Shown piece by piece: positions 1 to 8,072 of a stretch of DNA of 15,809 bases. Source of the stretch: Pseudomonas sp. (GTDB taxonomy: Bacteria > Pseudomonadota > Gammaproteobacteria > Pseudomonadales > Pseudomonadaceae); assembly GCA_003527165.1 (NCBI GenBank), contig DPSI01000235.1, forward strand, positions 1,595-17,403. Reading direction: 5' to 3'. Within the stretch, counting starts at the first letter, position 1. Every line of letters starts with the position of its first letter. The notes beneath the pieces are model-generated. The model ran no database searches and was not told the DNA's origin. It was given only the letters and a program-made list of their open reading frames with translations. Made by a program: the position numbers and the translations under genes.

Positions 1-50
1 AGTGAGGGCGCTTTTGGTCTGTCTTCGCCAAAGCCAACCATAAGAAAATC

Positions 51-56
51 AGGAGG
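51..56 (+). promoter_or_regulatory. Ribosome binding site of the iron alcohol dehydrogenase
   Basis: A perfect AGGAGG lies 4 bases before the ATG at 61. It fixes that ATG as the start. The remaining upstream bases (1-50) show no convincing promoter, so the promoter may lie left of the window. Confidence 0.85.
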
Positions 57-60
57 CACC

Positions 61-1224
61 ATGCATCCGTTCAGTTTCGCTACTACCGCCCATTTGATCT
101 GCGAGCCGGGCTCGTCGCGCCGGCTCGCCAGCCTCTGCAAGGAGCGCGGGGCGCGCTCGGTGCTGGTGGTGACCGATCCGGGCATCACTCGTTTCGGCCT
201 GCTCGCCGAGGTGTTGCCGGGCTTCGACGATGAAGGCCTTCAGATCGCCGTTTATGACCAGGTGGTGGCCGACCCGCCGGAAAACATCGTCCTGGCTGCT
301 GTAGCGCAGGCTAAATCGGTCAGCGCGGACCTCATCATCGGCTTCGGTGGTGGCAGCTCGATGGACGTCGCCAAACTGGTGGCGCTGCTGGCGCACCCGG
401 GCTGTGCGCAATCGCTGCAGGATATTTACGGCGTGGGTAATGCCAAGGGCCAGCGCCTGCCATTGATCCAGGTGCCGACTACTGCCGGTACGGGCTCGGA
501 AGTCACTCAGATCGCCATCATCACCACCGGTGAGACCACCAAGATGGGCGTGGTCTCGCCTCTGTTGCTGCCGGACCTGGCGCTGCTCGATGCCGACCTC
601 ACCCTCGGTCTGCCGCCGGCGGTGACTGCGGCTACCGGCATCGACGCCATGGTGCATGCCATCGAGGCCTACACCAGCGCGCTGAAGAAGAACCCCATGT
701 CCGACCTGCTGGCGCGCGAAGCGCTGCGCCTGCTCTCGGCCAACCTGCATGAGGCGGTGCACAACGGCAGCAACCGCGAGGCGCGCCAGGCCATGCTGCT
801 CGGCGCCTGCTTGGCCGGCCAGGCGTTTGCCAACGCGCCGGTGGCGGCCGTGCATGCGCTGGCCTATCCCTTGGGCGGCAATTTCCACATCCCTCATGGG
901 CTGTCCAACGCACTGGTTCTACCGCATGTGCTGCGCTTCAACGTCAGCGCGGCGACTACCCACTACGGCGAGCTGGCGCCGATCGTGCTCGGCGAGCGGC
1001 TGCGCAGCGATGATCCGACGACCTTCGCCGATCAGCTGATCGAGGAGCTGAGCCAGCTTTGCGAACGCATGGGCCTGCCCAACTGCCTACGCGATGCCGG
1101 TGTTGCGGAAGACATGTTGCCGCAGCTGGCCAAGGAGGCCATGCAGCAACAGCGTCTGCTGGTAAATAACCCGCGCGAAGTTACCGAGGCCGATGCCTTG
1201 GCAATCTACCAGGCGGCGTATTGA
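61..1224 (+). CDS. Iron-containing alcohol dehydrogenase
   Basis: A 387-residue protein of the group III (iron-dependent) alcohol dehydrogenase family, which interconverts alcohols and aldehydes or ketones with NAD(P) in the cytoplasm. The length is normal for the family. The N-terminal nucleotide-binding domain carries GGGSSMDVAK (residues 96-105), followed by TTAGTGSEVT (140-149). The metal ligands expected by comparison with FucO-type enzymes are all present: D195 and H199 in DAMVHAIEAY, H265 in VHALAYPLGG, and H279 in IPHGLSNA. The ATG at 61 follows a perfect ribosome binding site. A thioesterase gene starts 33 bp downstream on the same strand, so the two are probably co-transcribed. The substrate cannot be told from sequence; medium-chain alcohols, lactaldehyde-type and hydroxy-acid substrates all occur in this family. 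Family assignment is secure, specificity is not. Confidence 0.95.
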   Translation: MHPFSFATTAHLICEPGSSRRLASLCKERGARSVLVVTDPGITRFGLLAEVLPGFDDEGLQIAVYDQVVADPPENIVLAAVAQAKSVSADLIIGFGGGSSMDVAKLVALLAHPGCAQSLQDIYGVGNAKGQRLPLIQVPTTAGTGSEVTQIAIITTGETTKMGVVSPLLLPDLALLDADLTLGLPPAVTAATGIDAMVHAIEAYTSALKKNPMSDLLAREALRLLSANLHEAVHNGSNREARQAMLLGACLAGQAFANAPVAAVHALAYPLGGNFHIPHGLSNALVLPHVLRFNVSAATTHYGELAPIVLGERLRSDDPTTFADQLIEELSQLCERMGLPNCLRDAGVAEDMLPQLAKEAMQQQRLLVNNPREVTEADALAIYQAAY

Positions 1225-1257
1225 GCGTCGCCACCACGAATCCGGAGTGAGGCCTCG

Positions 1258-1701
1258 ATGCCTGAACAACCCAGACACCTGCGCGGCGACTATCGCCAGT
1301 TTCGCTCGATCAGCACGCGCTGGCACGACAACGACATCTACGGCCACGTGAACAACGTCGTCTATTACAGCTATTTCGACAGCGCGGTAAACGCCTATCT
1401 GATCGAGCGCGGCGGGCTGGATATCCACGAAGGCGAGGTGGTAGGTTTCGTGGTCAGCTCCTCCTGCGATTACTTCGCTTCCATCGCTTTTCCCGATGCC
1501 TTGGAAGTCGGCCTGCGGGTCGGCAAGCTTGGCAACAGTTCGGTGCAGTATGAGTTAGCGATCTTCAAGGCCGGTGAGTCCCAGGCCTGCGCGGCGGGGC
1601 GCTTCGTCCATGTGTTCGTGGACCGCGCCAGCAACCAGCCGACGCCGATCCCGAATGGCTTGCGTCAGGCGCTGGCAGCACTGCTGGTCGTGGCCGAATA
1701 A
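1258..1701 (+). CDS. Acyl-CoA thioesterase, 4HBT hotdog fold
   Basis: A 147-residue single-domain protein of the 4-hydroxybenzoyl-CoA thioesterase / YbgC-like family, which hydrolyses acyl-CoA or acyl-carrier-protein thioesters in the cytoplasm. The diagnostic motif RWHDNDIYGHVNN spans residues 21-33; D26 is the likely catalytic aspartate of the D-x-x-G-H-V-N-N signature. The length is typical of stand-alone hotdog proteins, which usually act as tetramers. The start is supported by GGAG and GAGG stretches within 15 bases upstream. The gene follows the iron alcohol dehydrogenase after 33 bp, suggesting a joint role in metabolising an alcohol/aldehyde/acyl-CoA series, though this is inference. 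Its last codon and the TAA stop lie inside a REP palindrome (1692-1713), so the C-terminal end (VVAE) is partly encoded by the repeat. Confidence 0.92.
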   Translation: MPEQPRHLRGDYRQFRSISTRWHDNDIYGHVNNVVYYSYFDSAVNAYLIERGGLDIHEGEVVGFVVSSSCDYFASIAFPDALEVGLRVGKLGNSSVQYELAIFKAGESQACAAGRFVHVFVDRASNQPTPIPNGLRQALAALLVVAE

Positions 1702-1760
1702 ATTCGGCCCTACAAACGATGCCGCTGTAGCGCTGCCTGTAGGGCCGAACTTGTTCGGCC
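1692..1760. repeat. REP doublet in inverted orientation (tails inward)
   Basis: Two 22-bp palindromic units face each other. The first, at 1692-1713, has the core GGCCGAATAAATTCGGCC followed by CTAC. The second, at 1739-1760, has GTAG followed by core GGCCGAACTTGTTCGGCC (with one shared G). Read in the same direction they differ only at a few loop-proximal bases. The 25-bp spacer is unremarkable. This matches the REP/REPIN class of Pseudomonas repeats, which are mobilised in trans by REP-associated tyrosine transposases; none is encoded here. The doublet sits between converging genes and can fold into strong hairpins, so it could also end transcription from both sides. It overlaps the thioesterase stop codon (1699-1701). 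Confidence 0.88.
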
Positions 1761-1819
1761 GGTCCACAGGCCGTAGCGATTGATTGGCAGGAGAAATTTC
1801 GGCCTACGGGGCGGCGGGC

Positions 1820-2287
1820 TCAGTCGCGACGTTTGTATTTGTGTTTGTGCTTGTAATGGCCCTTGGCTTTGCCCGGATGACCGTAGTAATGGCGGTCGTC
1901 ACGGTAACGGCGGTCGCTTCTATCGTCATCGTCGTCGCCATATTCATTGCCGATCGCCCCGCCGGCACCACCACCCACGGCTGCGCCGATCAGGCCGCCT
2001 GTGCTGCCGCCGACACGTTGGCCGATCACGTTACCACCCGCTGCACCGAGGCCGCCGCCGATGGCCGCCTCTGTGCGGCTGCGCTTGTCGGCACCGACCA
2101 TGCCGCCGGCAGCACCGCCAACGCCGGCACCGATGGCGGCGCCGGTCGAGCCGCCTAGGTGCTCGCCGACCACCGAGCCAAGGGCACCACCCAGCGCGCC
2201 ACCCACGGCGGCTTCGGTGTTGCTTCCGGCAAATGCAGCGCTACTGAGCAGGCCCGCGGATAACAGCAGAATCGAGGAATACTTCAT
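1820..2287 (-). CDS. Secreted glycine-zipper protein with duplicated core
   Basis: A 155-residue protein with a clear Sec signal peptide: MKYSS, a hydrophobic stretch, and a probable cleavage after SAAFA (residue 20). The mature part is a glycine-zipper domain made of two 42-residue copies, residues 24-65 and 72-113, each beginning TEAA and sharing GGSTG at the same offset, so the period is 48 residues. Such Gly/Ala zippers (YMGG / Rick_17kDa-like families) form membrane-inserting helices in outer-membrane or periplasmic proteins. The tail changes abruptly to an acidic run (DDDDD, 118-122) and then a Lys/His/Tyr/Arg-rich end (GHYKHKHKYKRRD). No lipobox cysteine is present, so it is not a lipoprotein. 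The start has AGAGG upstream at a spacing of 8-9 bases. The gene stands alone, with a REP doublet downstream. The specific role is unknown. Confidence 0.85.
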   Translation of the reverse strand: MKYSSILLLSAGLLSSAAFAGSNTEAAVGGALGGALGSVVGEHLGGSTGAAIGAGVGGAAGGMVGADKRSRTEAAIGGGLGAAGGNVIGQRVGGSTGGLIGAAVGGGAGGAIGNEYGDDDDDRSDRRYRDDRHYYGHPGKAKGHYKHKHKYKRRD

Positions 2288-2480
2288 GGCGAAACCTCTG
2301 AATGAATGGCGCCGCGATCCTCACGTGGCGAGAGAGGCTTGCGCAAGTATTCCCGATGAAAGGTATGACGTGCTTCGCTTTCTTTAACTAATTGATTTAA
2401 AACGGGAACTTCGATCAAGCGAAGCGGTCGTAAACCACTTCGCCGACCACTTTGGACGCTCCGCCATTACCGCTACTTGA
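2288..2480. other. Intergenic region upstream of the glycine-zipper gene
   Basis: These 193 bp separate the 3' end of the molybdopterin oxidoreductase from the start of the glycine-zipper gene; both are read on the minus strand. The part nearest 2400 is locally AT-rich (around 2385-2405) and is the most likely place for the glycine-zipper promoter, but I see no good -35/-10 pair. An imperfect hairpin lies at 2420-2442. No small gene is supported. Confidence 0.5.
2420..2442 (-). terminator. Possible weak terminator of the fdhD-oxidoreductase operon
   Basis: CGAAGCGGT at 2420-2428 pairs with ACCACTTCG at 2434-2442 with one C-A mismatch and a 5-base loop. It lies about 40 bp past the oxidoreductase stop codon. 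On the minus strand a TTTT run follows only about 15 bases later, so a classical intrinsic terminator is not assured. Confidence 0.3.
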
Positions 2481-4802
2481 TCAGCGGATCAGCGTGTCCG
2501 GTTGCGCCGCCCACAGGCGGATCGCGACGGACTTGGACGTCGGCGTGTAGCTGCCGATGCCGTGGCTGGTCAGGGGTACCAGGGGGTTGGTTTCCGGGTA
2601 ATAGGCCGCCGCCTGGCCCGATGGGATATCGAAGGCGAGCAGAGTAAAGCCCTCCACCTTGCGCTCGATACCGTCATTCCATAGTGACTGGATGTCCACC
2701 TTCTGTCCCGGTTCGAAGCCCAGCCGGCGGATATCGGCGGCATTGACGAAAATCACCCGCCGCTGTCCCTTGACGCCGCGGTAGCGGTCGTCGAGGCCGT
2801 ACACGGTGGTGTTGTACTGGTCATGCGAGCGCAGCGTTTGCAGGGTCAGGTCTGGCAGCTCACCGCTGTCTTGCACCGCTTCGTCGAGCAGACTCTCCGG
2901 TAAGGGGTTGGCGATGAAGTTGGCGCGCTCGCTGGCAGTGTTCCAGCGTCGAGCCGCGGCTGGGTTGTCTAGATGGAAGCCGCCCGGGGCCAGCAGGCGC
3001 TGGTTGAAATTGGCGAAACCGGGAATGGTCTCGGCAATCAGTTGGCGAATGCGCGAGTAATCTTCGGTCAGCGTCCCCCAATCCACCGGCTGCTTGCCGA
3101 GGGTGGCCTGGGCGATACCGGCGATGATCGCCGGCTCCGAACGCATCAGCGGCGACAGCGGTTGCAGCTGGCCGTGGGATGCGTGAATCATGCTGAACGA
3201 GTCTTCCACCGTAACCGCCTGTGGGCCATTGGCCTGACGGTCGATGTCGGTGCGGCCGAGGCACGGCAAGATCAGCGCGTCGCGACCGACGGTGAGGTGG
3301 CTGCGGTTGAGCTTGGTGCTGATCTGTACGGTCAGCCTGCATTGCTGAAGCGCCTGATGGGTGCGGGGGCTGTCCGGCGTGGCCTGGGCGAAGTTGCCGC
3401 CCAGGCCGATGAATACCTTCGAGCGACCCGCCAGCATCGCCTCGATCGCCTCCACCACGTTGTGCCCGGGCTGGCGAGGTACGACGAAGCCGAAGCGCTT
3501 TTCCAGCGCGTCGAGCAGCGCCGCCGGTGGCCGCTCGTTGATGCCCATGGTGCGGTCGCCTTGAACGTTGCTATGGCCACGCACCGGGCATACGCCGGCG
3601 CCGGGCTTGCCGAGGTTGCCGCGCAGCAGCTGCAGGTTGGTGATTTCCTGTATCGTGGCGACCGAATGGCGGTGCTGGGTGATGCCCATGGCCCAACAGA
3701 TGATGACCCGTTCGGCGTTGCGGTAGATCCGCGCGGCCTGCTCCAGCTGGGCCAGGTCGAGGTCGGACTGCTGCTCGATGGTTTCCCAACGGGTGGCATC
3801 CAGCGTCGCCAGATAGGCCTCGATGCCACTGGTGTGCTGTTGGATGAAGGCATGGTCGAACACCGACGGTTCGCCCTGGGCCTGGGCTTCACGCTCCCAG
3901 AACAGCAGAAACTTGGCGATTCCGCGCAGGGCTGCCATGTCGCCGCCCAGTGCAGGGCGGAAGAACGCGGTATTCAGCGGCGCGGAACCGTTGGCGAGCA
4001 TTTCCAACGCGTGCTGTGGATGCTGGAAGCGTTCCAGGCCACGCTCCTTCAGCGGATTGAAGCAGACCACCTGCGCACCGCGGGCGACCGCCTCGCGCAG
4101 CGGCTCGAGCATGCGCGGATGGTTGGTGCCAGGATTCTGGCCGAGCACGAAGATGGCGTCGGCCTGGGCGAAATCCTCGAAAGTAACGCTGCCCTTGCCA
4201 ACCCCGATACTCTTGCCGAGCGCCACGCCGCTGGCCTCGTGGCACATGTTCGAGCAGTCGGGGAAATTGTTGCTGCCGTAAGCGCGGACGAACAGCTGGT
4301 AGAGATACGCCGCCTCGTTGCTGGCGCGGCCCGAGGTGTAGAACTCGGCCTGGTCGGGGCTTTCCAGCGCCTGCAGATGCTCGGCGATCAGGGCGAAAGC
4401 GGCGTCCCAACTGATGGGCCGATAATGATCGCTGCCCGGGTCGTAGCGCATCGGCTCGGTGAGGCGGCCCTGGTATTCGAGCCAGTAATCGCTCTGCTCA
4501 CGCAGCTGGCTGACGCTGTGGCGGGAGAAAAAAGCGGCATCGACGCGGCGCCTGGTCGCTTCCCAGTTCACCGCCTTGGCGCCGTTCTCGCAGAACTTCA
4601 CCGCACCGTCTTCCGGGGAGTCACCCCAGGCGCAACCGGGGCAGTCGAAACCCCCGTTCTGGTTGGTTTTCAGCAACGCTCGCAGGTTTTTCAGTGGCTG
4701 CTTGCTGTCCAGCCAGAAATGGGCAACGCTGCGCAGCGCACCCCAGCCCGCGGCAGCGCCGGTATAGGGTTGATAACGGGGCTTTTCCGGTTGCAGGCTC
4801 AT
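2481..4802 (-). CDS. FdhF/YdeP-family molybdopterin oxidoreductase
   Basis: A 773-residue protein of the formate-dehydrogenase-alpha-like (FdhF/YdeP) family, binding a bis-molybdopterin guanine dinucleotide cofactor. N-terminal cysteines occur in CPGC (C54, C57) and KFCENG (C71); fewer than the usual four-cysteine cluster motif of FdhF, so a [4Fe-4S] centre is uncertain. The molybdenum-ligand region reads DCSNMCHEASG with C187 at the place of selenocysteine or cysteine in formate dehydrogenases. The C-terminal molybdopterin-binding domain has RSHDQYNTTVYGLDDRYRG. I chose ATG 4802 because homologues begin near there and because it overlaps the fdhD stop as ATGA; a TTG-started extension to 4898 is possible but overlaps fdhD by 100 bp. 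No partner Fe-S or cytochrome subunit is adjacent. True substrate unknown; formate is a guess from the family. Confidence 0.93.
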   Translation of the reverse strand: MSLQPEKPRYQPYTGAAAGWGALRSVAHFWLDSKQPLKNLRALLKTNQNGGFDCPGCAWGDSPEDGAVKFCENGAKAVNWEATRRRVDAAFFSRHSVSQLREQSDYWLEYQGRLTEPMRYDPGSDHYRPISWDAAFALIAEHLQALESPDQAEFYTSGRASNEAAYLYQLFVRAYGSNNFPDCSNMCHEASGVALGKSIGVGKGSVTFEDFAQADAIFVLGQNPGTNHPRMLEPLREAVARGAQVVCFNPLKERGLERFQHPQHALEMLANGSAPLNTAFFRPALGGDMAALRGIAKFLLFWEREAQAQGEPSVFDHAFIQQHTSGIEAYLATLDATRWETIEQQSDLDLAQLEQAARIYRNAERVIICWAMGITQHRHSVATIQEITNLQLLRGNLGKPGAGVCPVRGHSNVQGDRTMGINERPPAALLDALEKRFGFVVPRQPGHNVVEAIEAMLAGRSKVFIGLGGNFAQATPDSPRTHQALQQCRLTVQISTKLNRSHLTVGRDALILPCLGRTDIDRQANGPQAVTVEDSFSMIHASHGQLQPLSPLMRSEPAIIAGIAQATLGKQPVDWGTLTEDYSRIRQLIAETIPGFANFNQRLLAPGGFHLDNPAAARRWNTASERANFIANPLPESLLDEAVQDSGELPDLTLQTLRSHDQYNTTVYGLDDRYRGVKGQRRVIFVNAADIRRLGFEPGQKVDIQSLWNDGIERKVEGFTLLAFDIPSGQAAAYYPETNPLVPLTSHGIGSYTPTSKSVAIRLWAAQPDTLIR

Positions 4803-5644
4803 GCGTGACCCTCGGCTGAGCCGCCCGCCGGGCTGAAGACGCGCGGCGGGCTGCGGTGTGGGACATGGATCAGGTTGAGGTTGTGCTGCTGTGCCCAACG
4901 TGCCGCCAGACCGGTGGGGGACGAGAAACTGACCAGAGTGGGAATGCCGGCGCGTTGCACCTTGTGGATCAGTTCCAGGCTGCAGCGGCTGGTGACTACG
5001 GCGACACCGGCGGCGACGTCCTGGTTGGTGCGCCTGAGTGCGCCGATCAGCTTGTCCAGCGCGTTGTGCCGGCCGATGTCTTCACGACCGAGGCAGATAT
5101 GGCCCTGCGCATCGATGAACAACGCGGCGTGCATCGCACCGCATGTCTGACCGAGCGGCTGAAATTCGGCGATGCGCTGGCGCAGGTCATGCAGCCAGTG
5201 CGCCGGCGGCAGGGGCGCGACCGGCATAACCGGCAGCTGTGGCAATGCCTGGTCCAATGCTTCGACGCCGCACAGTCCGCAGCTGGCGTTGCCTGGCAGC
5301 TGGCGGCGCTGCTCCTTGAGTTTCCAGAAGGCGCGACTGGCGATTTCGACGTCGGCCTGACGGCCGCTGCCGGTGCCGCTGATGTGAATGTCGTAGATCT
5401 CGCTGACGTTGTCGACGATGCCGCTGCCGAGGCTGAAACCCACCACGAAATCCTCGAGGTTGGCCGGCGATACCATCATCACCGCCTGGCTGATGCCGTT
5501 GTAGGCGATCGCCAGGGCGCACTCCTCGGCAAGCTCGACAGGCTCATGCAGCGCCTCGCCGAGGGCCTGGAAGTGATAGCGCTGACTGGCCTCGGCCGGC
5601 GCGCCGCTATCGGAGGGGATACTGGGGCGGCGTGGAGCGTTCAT
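4799..5644 (-). CDS. fdhD: Formate dehydrogenase accessory sulfurtransferase FdhD
   Basis: A 281-residue FdhD protein, which carries sulphur from the cysteine desulphurase IscS to the molybdenum cofactor of formate-dehydrogenase-type enzymes in the cytoplasm. The hallmark CGLCG motif is present with both cysteines (C122 and C125 from the chosen start). Other family segments include EDIGRHNALDKLIGA and TSRCSLELIHKVQRAGIPTLVSFSSPT. The length is normal. I chose ATG 5644 (MNAPRRPS); the reading frame extends to a TTG at 5710, but the extra 22 residues are basic and non-conserved in character. The ribosome binding site of the ATG is weak (GAGCC). Its stop codon overlaps the start of the downstream oxidoreductase by 4 bp, so the two are translationally coupled and FdhD presumably matures that enzyme. 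Confidence 0.95.
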   Translation of the reverse strand: MNAPRRPSIPSDSGAPAEASQRYHFQALGEALHEPVELAEECALAIAYNGISQAVMMVSPANLEDFVVGFSLGSGIVDNVSEIYDIHISGTGSGRQADVEIASRAFWKLKEQRRQLPGNASCGLCGVEALDQALPQLPVMPVAPLPPAHWLHDLRQRIAEFQPLGQTCGAMHAALFIDAQGHICLGREDIGRHNALDKLIGALRRTNQDVAAGVAVVTSRCSLELIHKVQRAGIPTLVSFSSPTGLAARWAQQHNLNLIHVPHRSPPRVFSPAGGSAEGHA

Positions 5645-5757
5645 GGGCTGGCTCGATAGTTGTCCGTTCGAACAGGATGTCTGCCGACGCTTCGACTGTG
5701 AACGGCGCAAGATGATTTTTCAATGCGCGCTGCGCCCAGAAAATCGTATCCGGTGCG
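5645..5757. other. Gap between the PAS kinase and fdhD
   Basis: These 113 bp would hold the fdhD promoter if the gene is not read through from the kinase. I see no convincing sigma-70 or sigma-54 (GG-N10-GC) element and no strong terminator with a T tract. The coding frame of fdhD extends into it with a TTG start at 5710. Confidence 0.4.
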
Positions 5758-7818
5758 CTATCCGTCGCGTGCCAGCATGTCGCGCACCCGTGTCGCCAGA
5801 TGGTCGATCGAGAACGGCTTGCTGACCATGTCCATGCCGGCATCGAGGAAGCCGCTGCTGGCGGCCTGTTCGGCGTAACCGGTGATGAACAGCACGGGCA
5901 ATCCGGGACGGTGCTGCCTGGCGATATCGGCCAGCTGCCGACCGTTCATGCCCGGCAGGCCGACATCGGAGATCAGCAGGTCGATGCATCCGCTGCGTTC
6001 CAGGATCTTCACCGCAGCGTTGGCCTCGGCCGCTTCCAGCGCGCGATAGCCGTGCATGTCCAGTACGTCCAACACCAGCAGGCGCACGGCGGGATCGTCT
6101 TCCACCACCAATACGGTTTCGCCCTGCAGCGCCAGCGGTGCCTGCTCGTTGGGCTCGATGGACCCTACCGGCGCCGCCACTTCGTGATGTGCGGGCAGAT
6201 AAAGGGTGACTTCGGTACCCTTGCCGGGCGCGCTCTGGATATGCACATGGCCACCGGCCTGACGGGCGAAGCCGTAAATCATCGACAGCCCTAGCCCAGT
6301 GCCCTGGCCGATGGGTTTGGTGGTGAAGAAAGGCTCGAATGCCCGGGCCAGCACTTCGGGCGTCATGCCTGTGCCGGTATCGGTTATGGTCAGAAGAACG
6401 TAGTCGCCCTCGTTCATGACGCGCTTTTGCGGATCGGGCTGTTTATCCTCGTGAAAGCTGCGCGTCGCGAGGGTGATCGTGCCGCCTTCGGGCATGGCGT
6501 CCCGCGCGTTGATGACCAGATTGAGCACCGCGCTTTCGAGCTGGTTGACATCCATGCAGGCGGGCCGCAAGTCGGGGGCGAGGTCGGTAACGATGGTGAT
6601 GTTTTCGCCCGTGGTGCGATGAAGCAGATCTTCGAGGGAGGCCACCATCTGGTTGACGTCGACCGGTTTGAGATCCAGCGCCTGCTGACGGGAGAAGGCC
6701 AGCAACCGTTGCGTCAGGGCCGCCGCACGCTGGGCTGAGCTGACCGCGGCGCCGATGTAGCGGTCGACATCCAGCGGCTCGCCGCGGCGGTAGCGCCGCT
6801 GCATCAGCTCGAGGCTGCCGATGATGCCGGTGAGCAGGTTGTTAAAATCGTGGGCGATGCCGCCGGTGAGTTGCCCCACGGCCTCCATTTTCTGGGCTTG
6901 CCGCAGCGCCTGTTCCGTGCGGCTGTGCTCGGCCACTTCGGCCGCTACTCGCGCTTCCAGGTTCTCGTTGAGCTGCCGCAGACGATGCTCGCTGATGCGC
7001 AAGGCCTCTTCGGCATGCTTGCGTGCGCTGATGTCGGTACAGGCACCGGCCACGTGTGTGGGCTCGCCGGCCGCGTTGCGGAACACCTTGGCCTTGCACG
7101 CCAACCAGTGTTCGGGACCGGGACGGGCCAGTCGAAACTCCGTCGAGAAATCCTCGCCGTCCGCGTAGCACTCCATTGCCTGGCACATCCGCTGCCGATC
7201 CTTGGGATGAACCTGCTGTAAAAAGGCTTCGACGGTATCAAGCTTCTGACCCAACGAGCGCCTCAAGATCTGTTCCAGGGCGCTATCGAAGTGAAGGATG
7301 TCGTCAGGCAGATACCAGTTGAAGGTACCCGTTCCGGAGGCCAGCAGCGCTGCGCGAAAGCGTTCGTCCAGATAGTCCATACGCTGCCTGGACGCGTCCA
7401 GGCTGAGCAGGCGCTCGGTCACGTCCTCGGTCTTGTGAACGATGCAGTACATCCTGCCCTGCCTGTCGAAGACCGGAAGATTGATCGGGCTCCAGTAGCG
7501 CTCCTCGTAGCCACCGCCCTCGGGCGTCGGCCGAGGCACGTCGTACTTGATAAGCGACATGCGATCGGGAATACCGGTTTGCAGGACACGGTCCAGCGAG
7601 GCACGCAAAGCACAGCTGCCAAACTCTTCGTGCTCGTCCGGGTTCTTGCCGAACACCTCGAATATCGAACGGCCGACACAATCCTCGCGGCGCTTGTTGA
7701 TGGCGCGCAGATGGGCGTCACTAGCCGCCAGCACGATAAAATCCGGATCGGGGGACAGGACCAGATTGAGCGCGGGCAAGGCCTCGAATATGGCCTTGAA
7801 ATCCAGTTCTTGCTTCAT
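5758..7818 (-). CDS. Soluble PAS-PAS hybrid sensor histidine kinase
   Basis: A 686-residue hybrid kinase with no membrane segment, so it senses a cytoplasmic signal. Order of domains: PAS 1 (about 8-135), PAS 2 with PAC (about 155-268, ending [13 protein letters not shown]), a coiled coil (about 270-312), HisKA with [11 protein letters not shown] (phospho-acceptor H323), HATPase with N437 in the N-box [14 protein letters not shown] and DTGTGM (480-485) plus [13 protein letters not shown], and a C-terminal receiver with D574/D575, phospho-acceptor D618 in [11 protein letters not shown]646 and K667. All key residues are intact, so kinase and receiver should both be active. [11 protein letters not shown] HisKA domains are common in multi-sensor kinases that lack a dedicated regulator next to them, and none is found here. 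The start has GAAGG 5 bases before the ATG. fdhD starts 113 bp downstream; a regulatory link is possible but unproven. Confidence 0.95.
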   Translation of the reverse strand: MKQELDFKAIFEALPALNLVLSPDPDFIVLAASDAHLRAINKRREDCVGRSIFEVFGKNPDEHEEFGSCALRASLDRVLQTGIPDRMSLIKYDVPRPTPEGGGYEERYWSPINLPVFDRQGRMYCIVHKTEDVTERLLSLDASRQRMDYLDERFRAALLASGTGTFNWYLPDDILHFDSALEQILRRSLGQKLDTVEAFLQQVHPKDRQRMCQAMECYADGEDFSTEFRLARPGPEHWLACKAKVFRNAAGEPTHVAGACTDISARKHAEEALRISEHRLRQLNENLEARVAAEVAEHSRTEQALRQAQKMEAVGQLTGGIAHDFNNLLTGIIGSLELMQRRYRRGEPLDVDRYIGAAVSSAQRAAALTQRLLAFSRQQALDLKPVDVNQMVASLEDLLHRTTGENITIVTDLAPDLRPACMDVNQLESAVLNLVINARDAMPEGGTITLATRSFHEDKQPDPQKRVMNEGDYVLLTITDTGTGMTPEVLARAFEPFFTTKPIGQGTGLGLSMIYGFARQAGGHVHIQSAPGKGTEVTLYLPAHHEVAAPVGSIEPNEQAPLALQGETVLVVEDDPAVRLLVLDVLDMHGYRALEAAEANAAVKILERSGCIDLLISDVGLPGMNGRQLADIARQHRPGLPVLFITGYAEQAASSGFLDAGMDMVSKPFSIDHLATRVRDMLARDG

Positions 7819-8072
7819 CGCCTTCGGGATCGACCCCGCTCAGGGCACTTTCTCCTGAGACAGACGCTCTATTCAGAGGTGCGGATGCGCACCCCACACC
7901 GTTCGCGGAAGTCGCCCGGTTTACGCGCCAAAACGGGCCGCAAGGGCCTAGCTAGAGCGCTCGCACCGGCTGTCGGCTGCTATGCGCGACCGCCGGCGAA
8001 AGATGGTCGGTTAGGTGAAGGCTTTCGAAAAAGCCCTCACGACCCGGCAACCCCATAACGCGCCCGGAAGGG
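7819..8072. other. Intergenic region with several hairpins
   Basis: These 254 bp lie between the quinone oxidoreductase stop and the PAS-kinase start, both on the minus strand. Nearest the oxidoreductase are two hairpins (8059-8082 and 8015-8040). Further along, GCCCGGTTT (7914-7922) pairs with AAAACGGGC (7930-7938) with one mismatch, a hairpin that would sit in the kinase 5' leader or promoter region. No open frame here looks like a real gene. Confidence 0.5.
8015..8040 (-). terminator. TTCG-loop hairpin downstream of the quinone oxidoreductase
   Basis: An 11-bp stem with a 4-base loop. On the minus strand it reads GTGAGGGCTTT, loop TTCG, AAAGCCTTCAC, with a single G-T wobble. It follows the oxidoreductase stop codon by about 35 bp. 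No T tract follows on the minus strand, so it may be a terminator or an RNA-stabilising 3' structure; the direct function is inferred. Confidence 0.5.

Noticed and set aside
1780..2387. Overlapping plus-strand frames over the glycine-zipper gene, rich in Arg, His or Pro
   Set aside because: They are complements of Gly/Ala codons; the minus-strand frame has a signal peptide, a ribosome binding site and an internal repeat.
2973..4808. 611-codon open frame on the plus strand, antisense to the molybdopterin oxidoreductase
   Set aside because: Its product has no recognisable domain and the codon pattern is the complement of a well-identified gene; long antisense frames are common in GC-rich DNA.
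5645..5710. N-terminal extension of FdhD from a TTG codon
   Set aside because: The 22 extra residues are not family-like and no ribosome binding site is seen; ATG 5644 gives a normal FdhD length.
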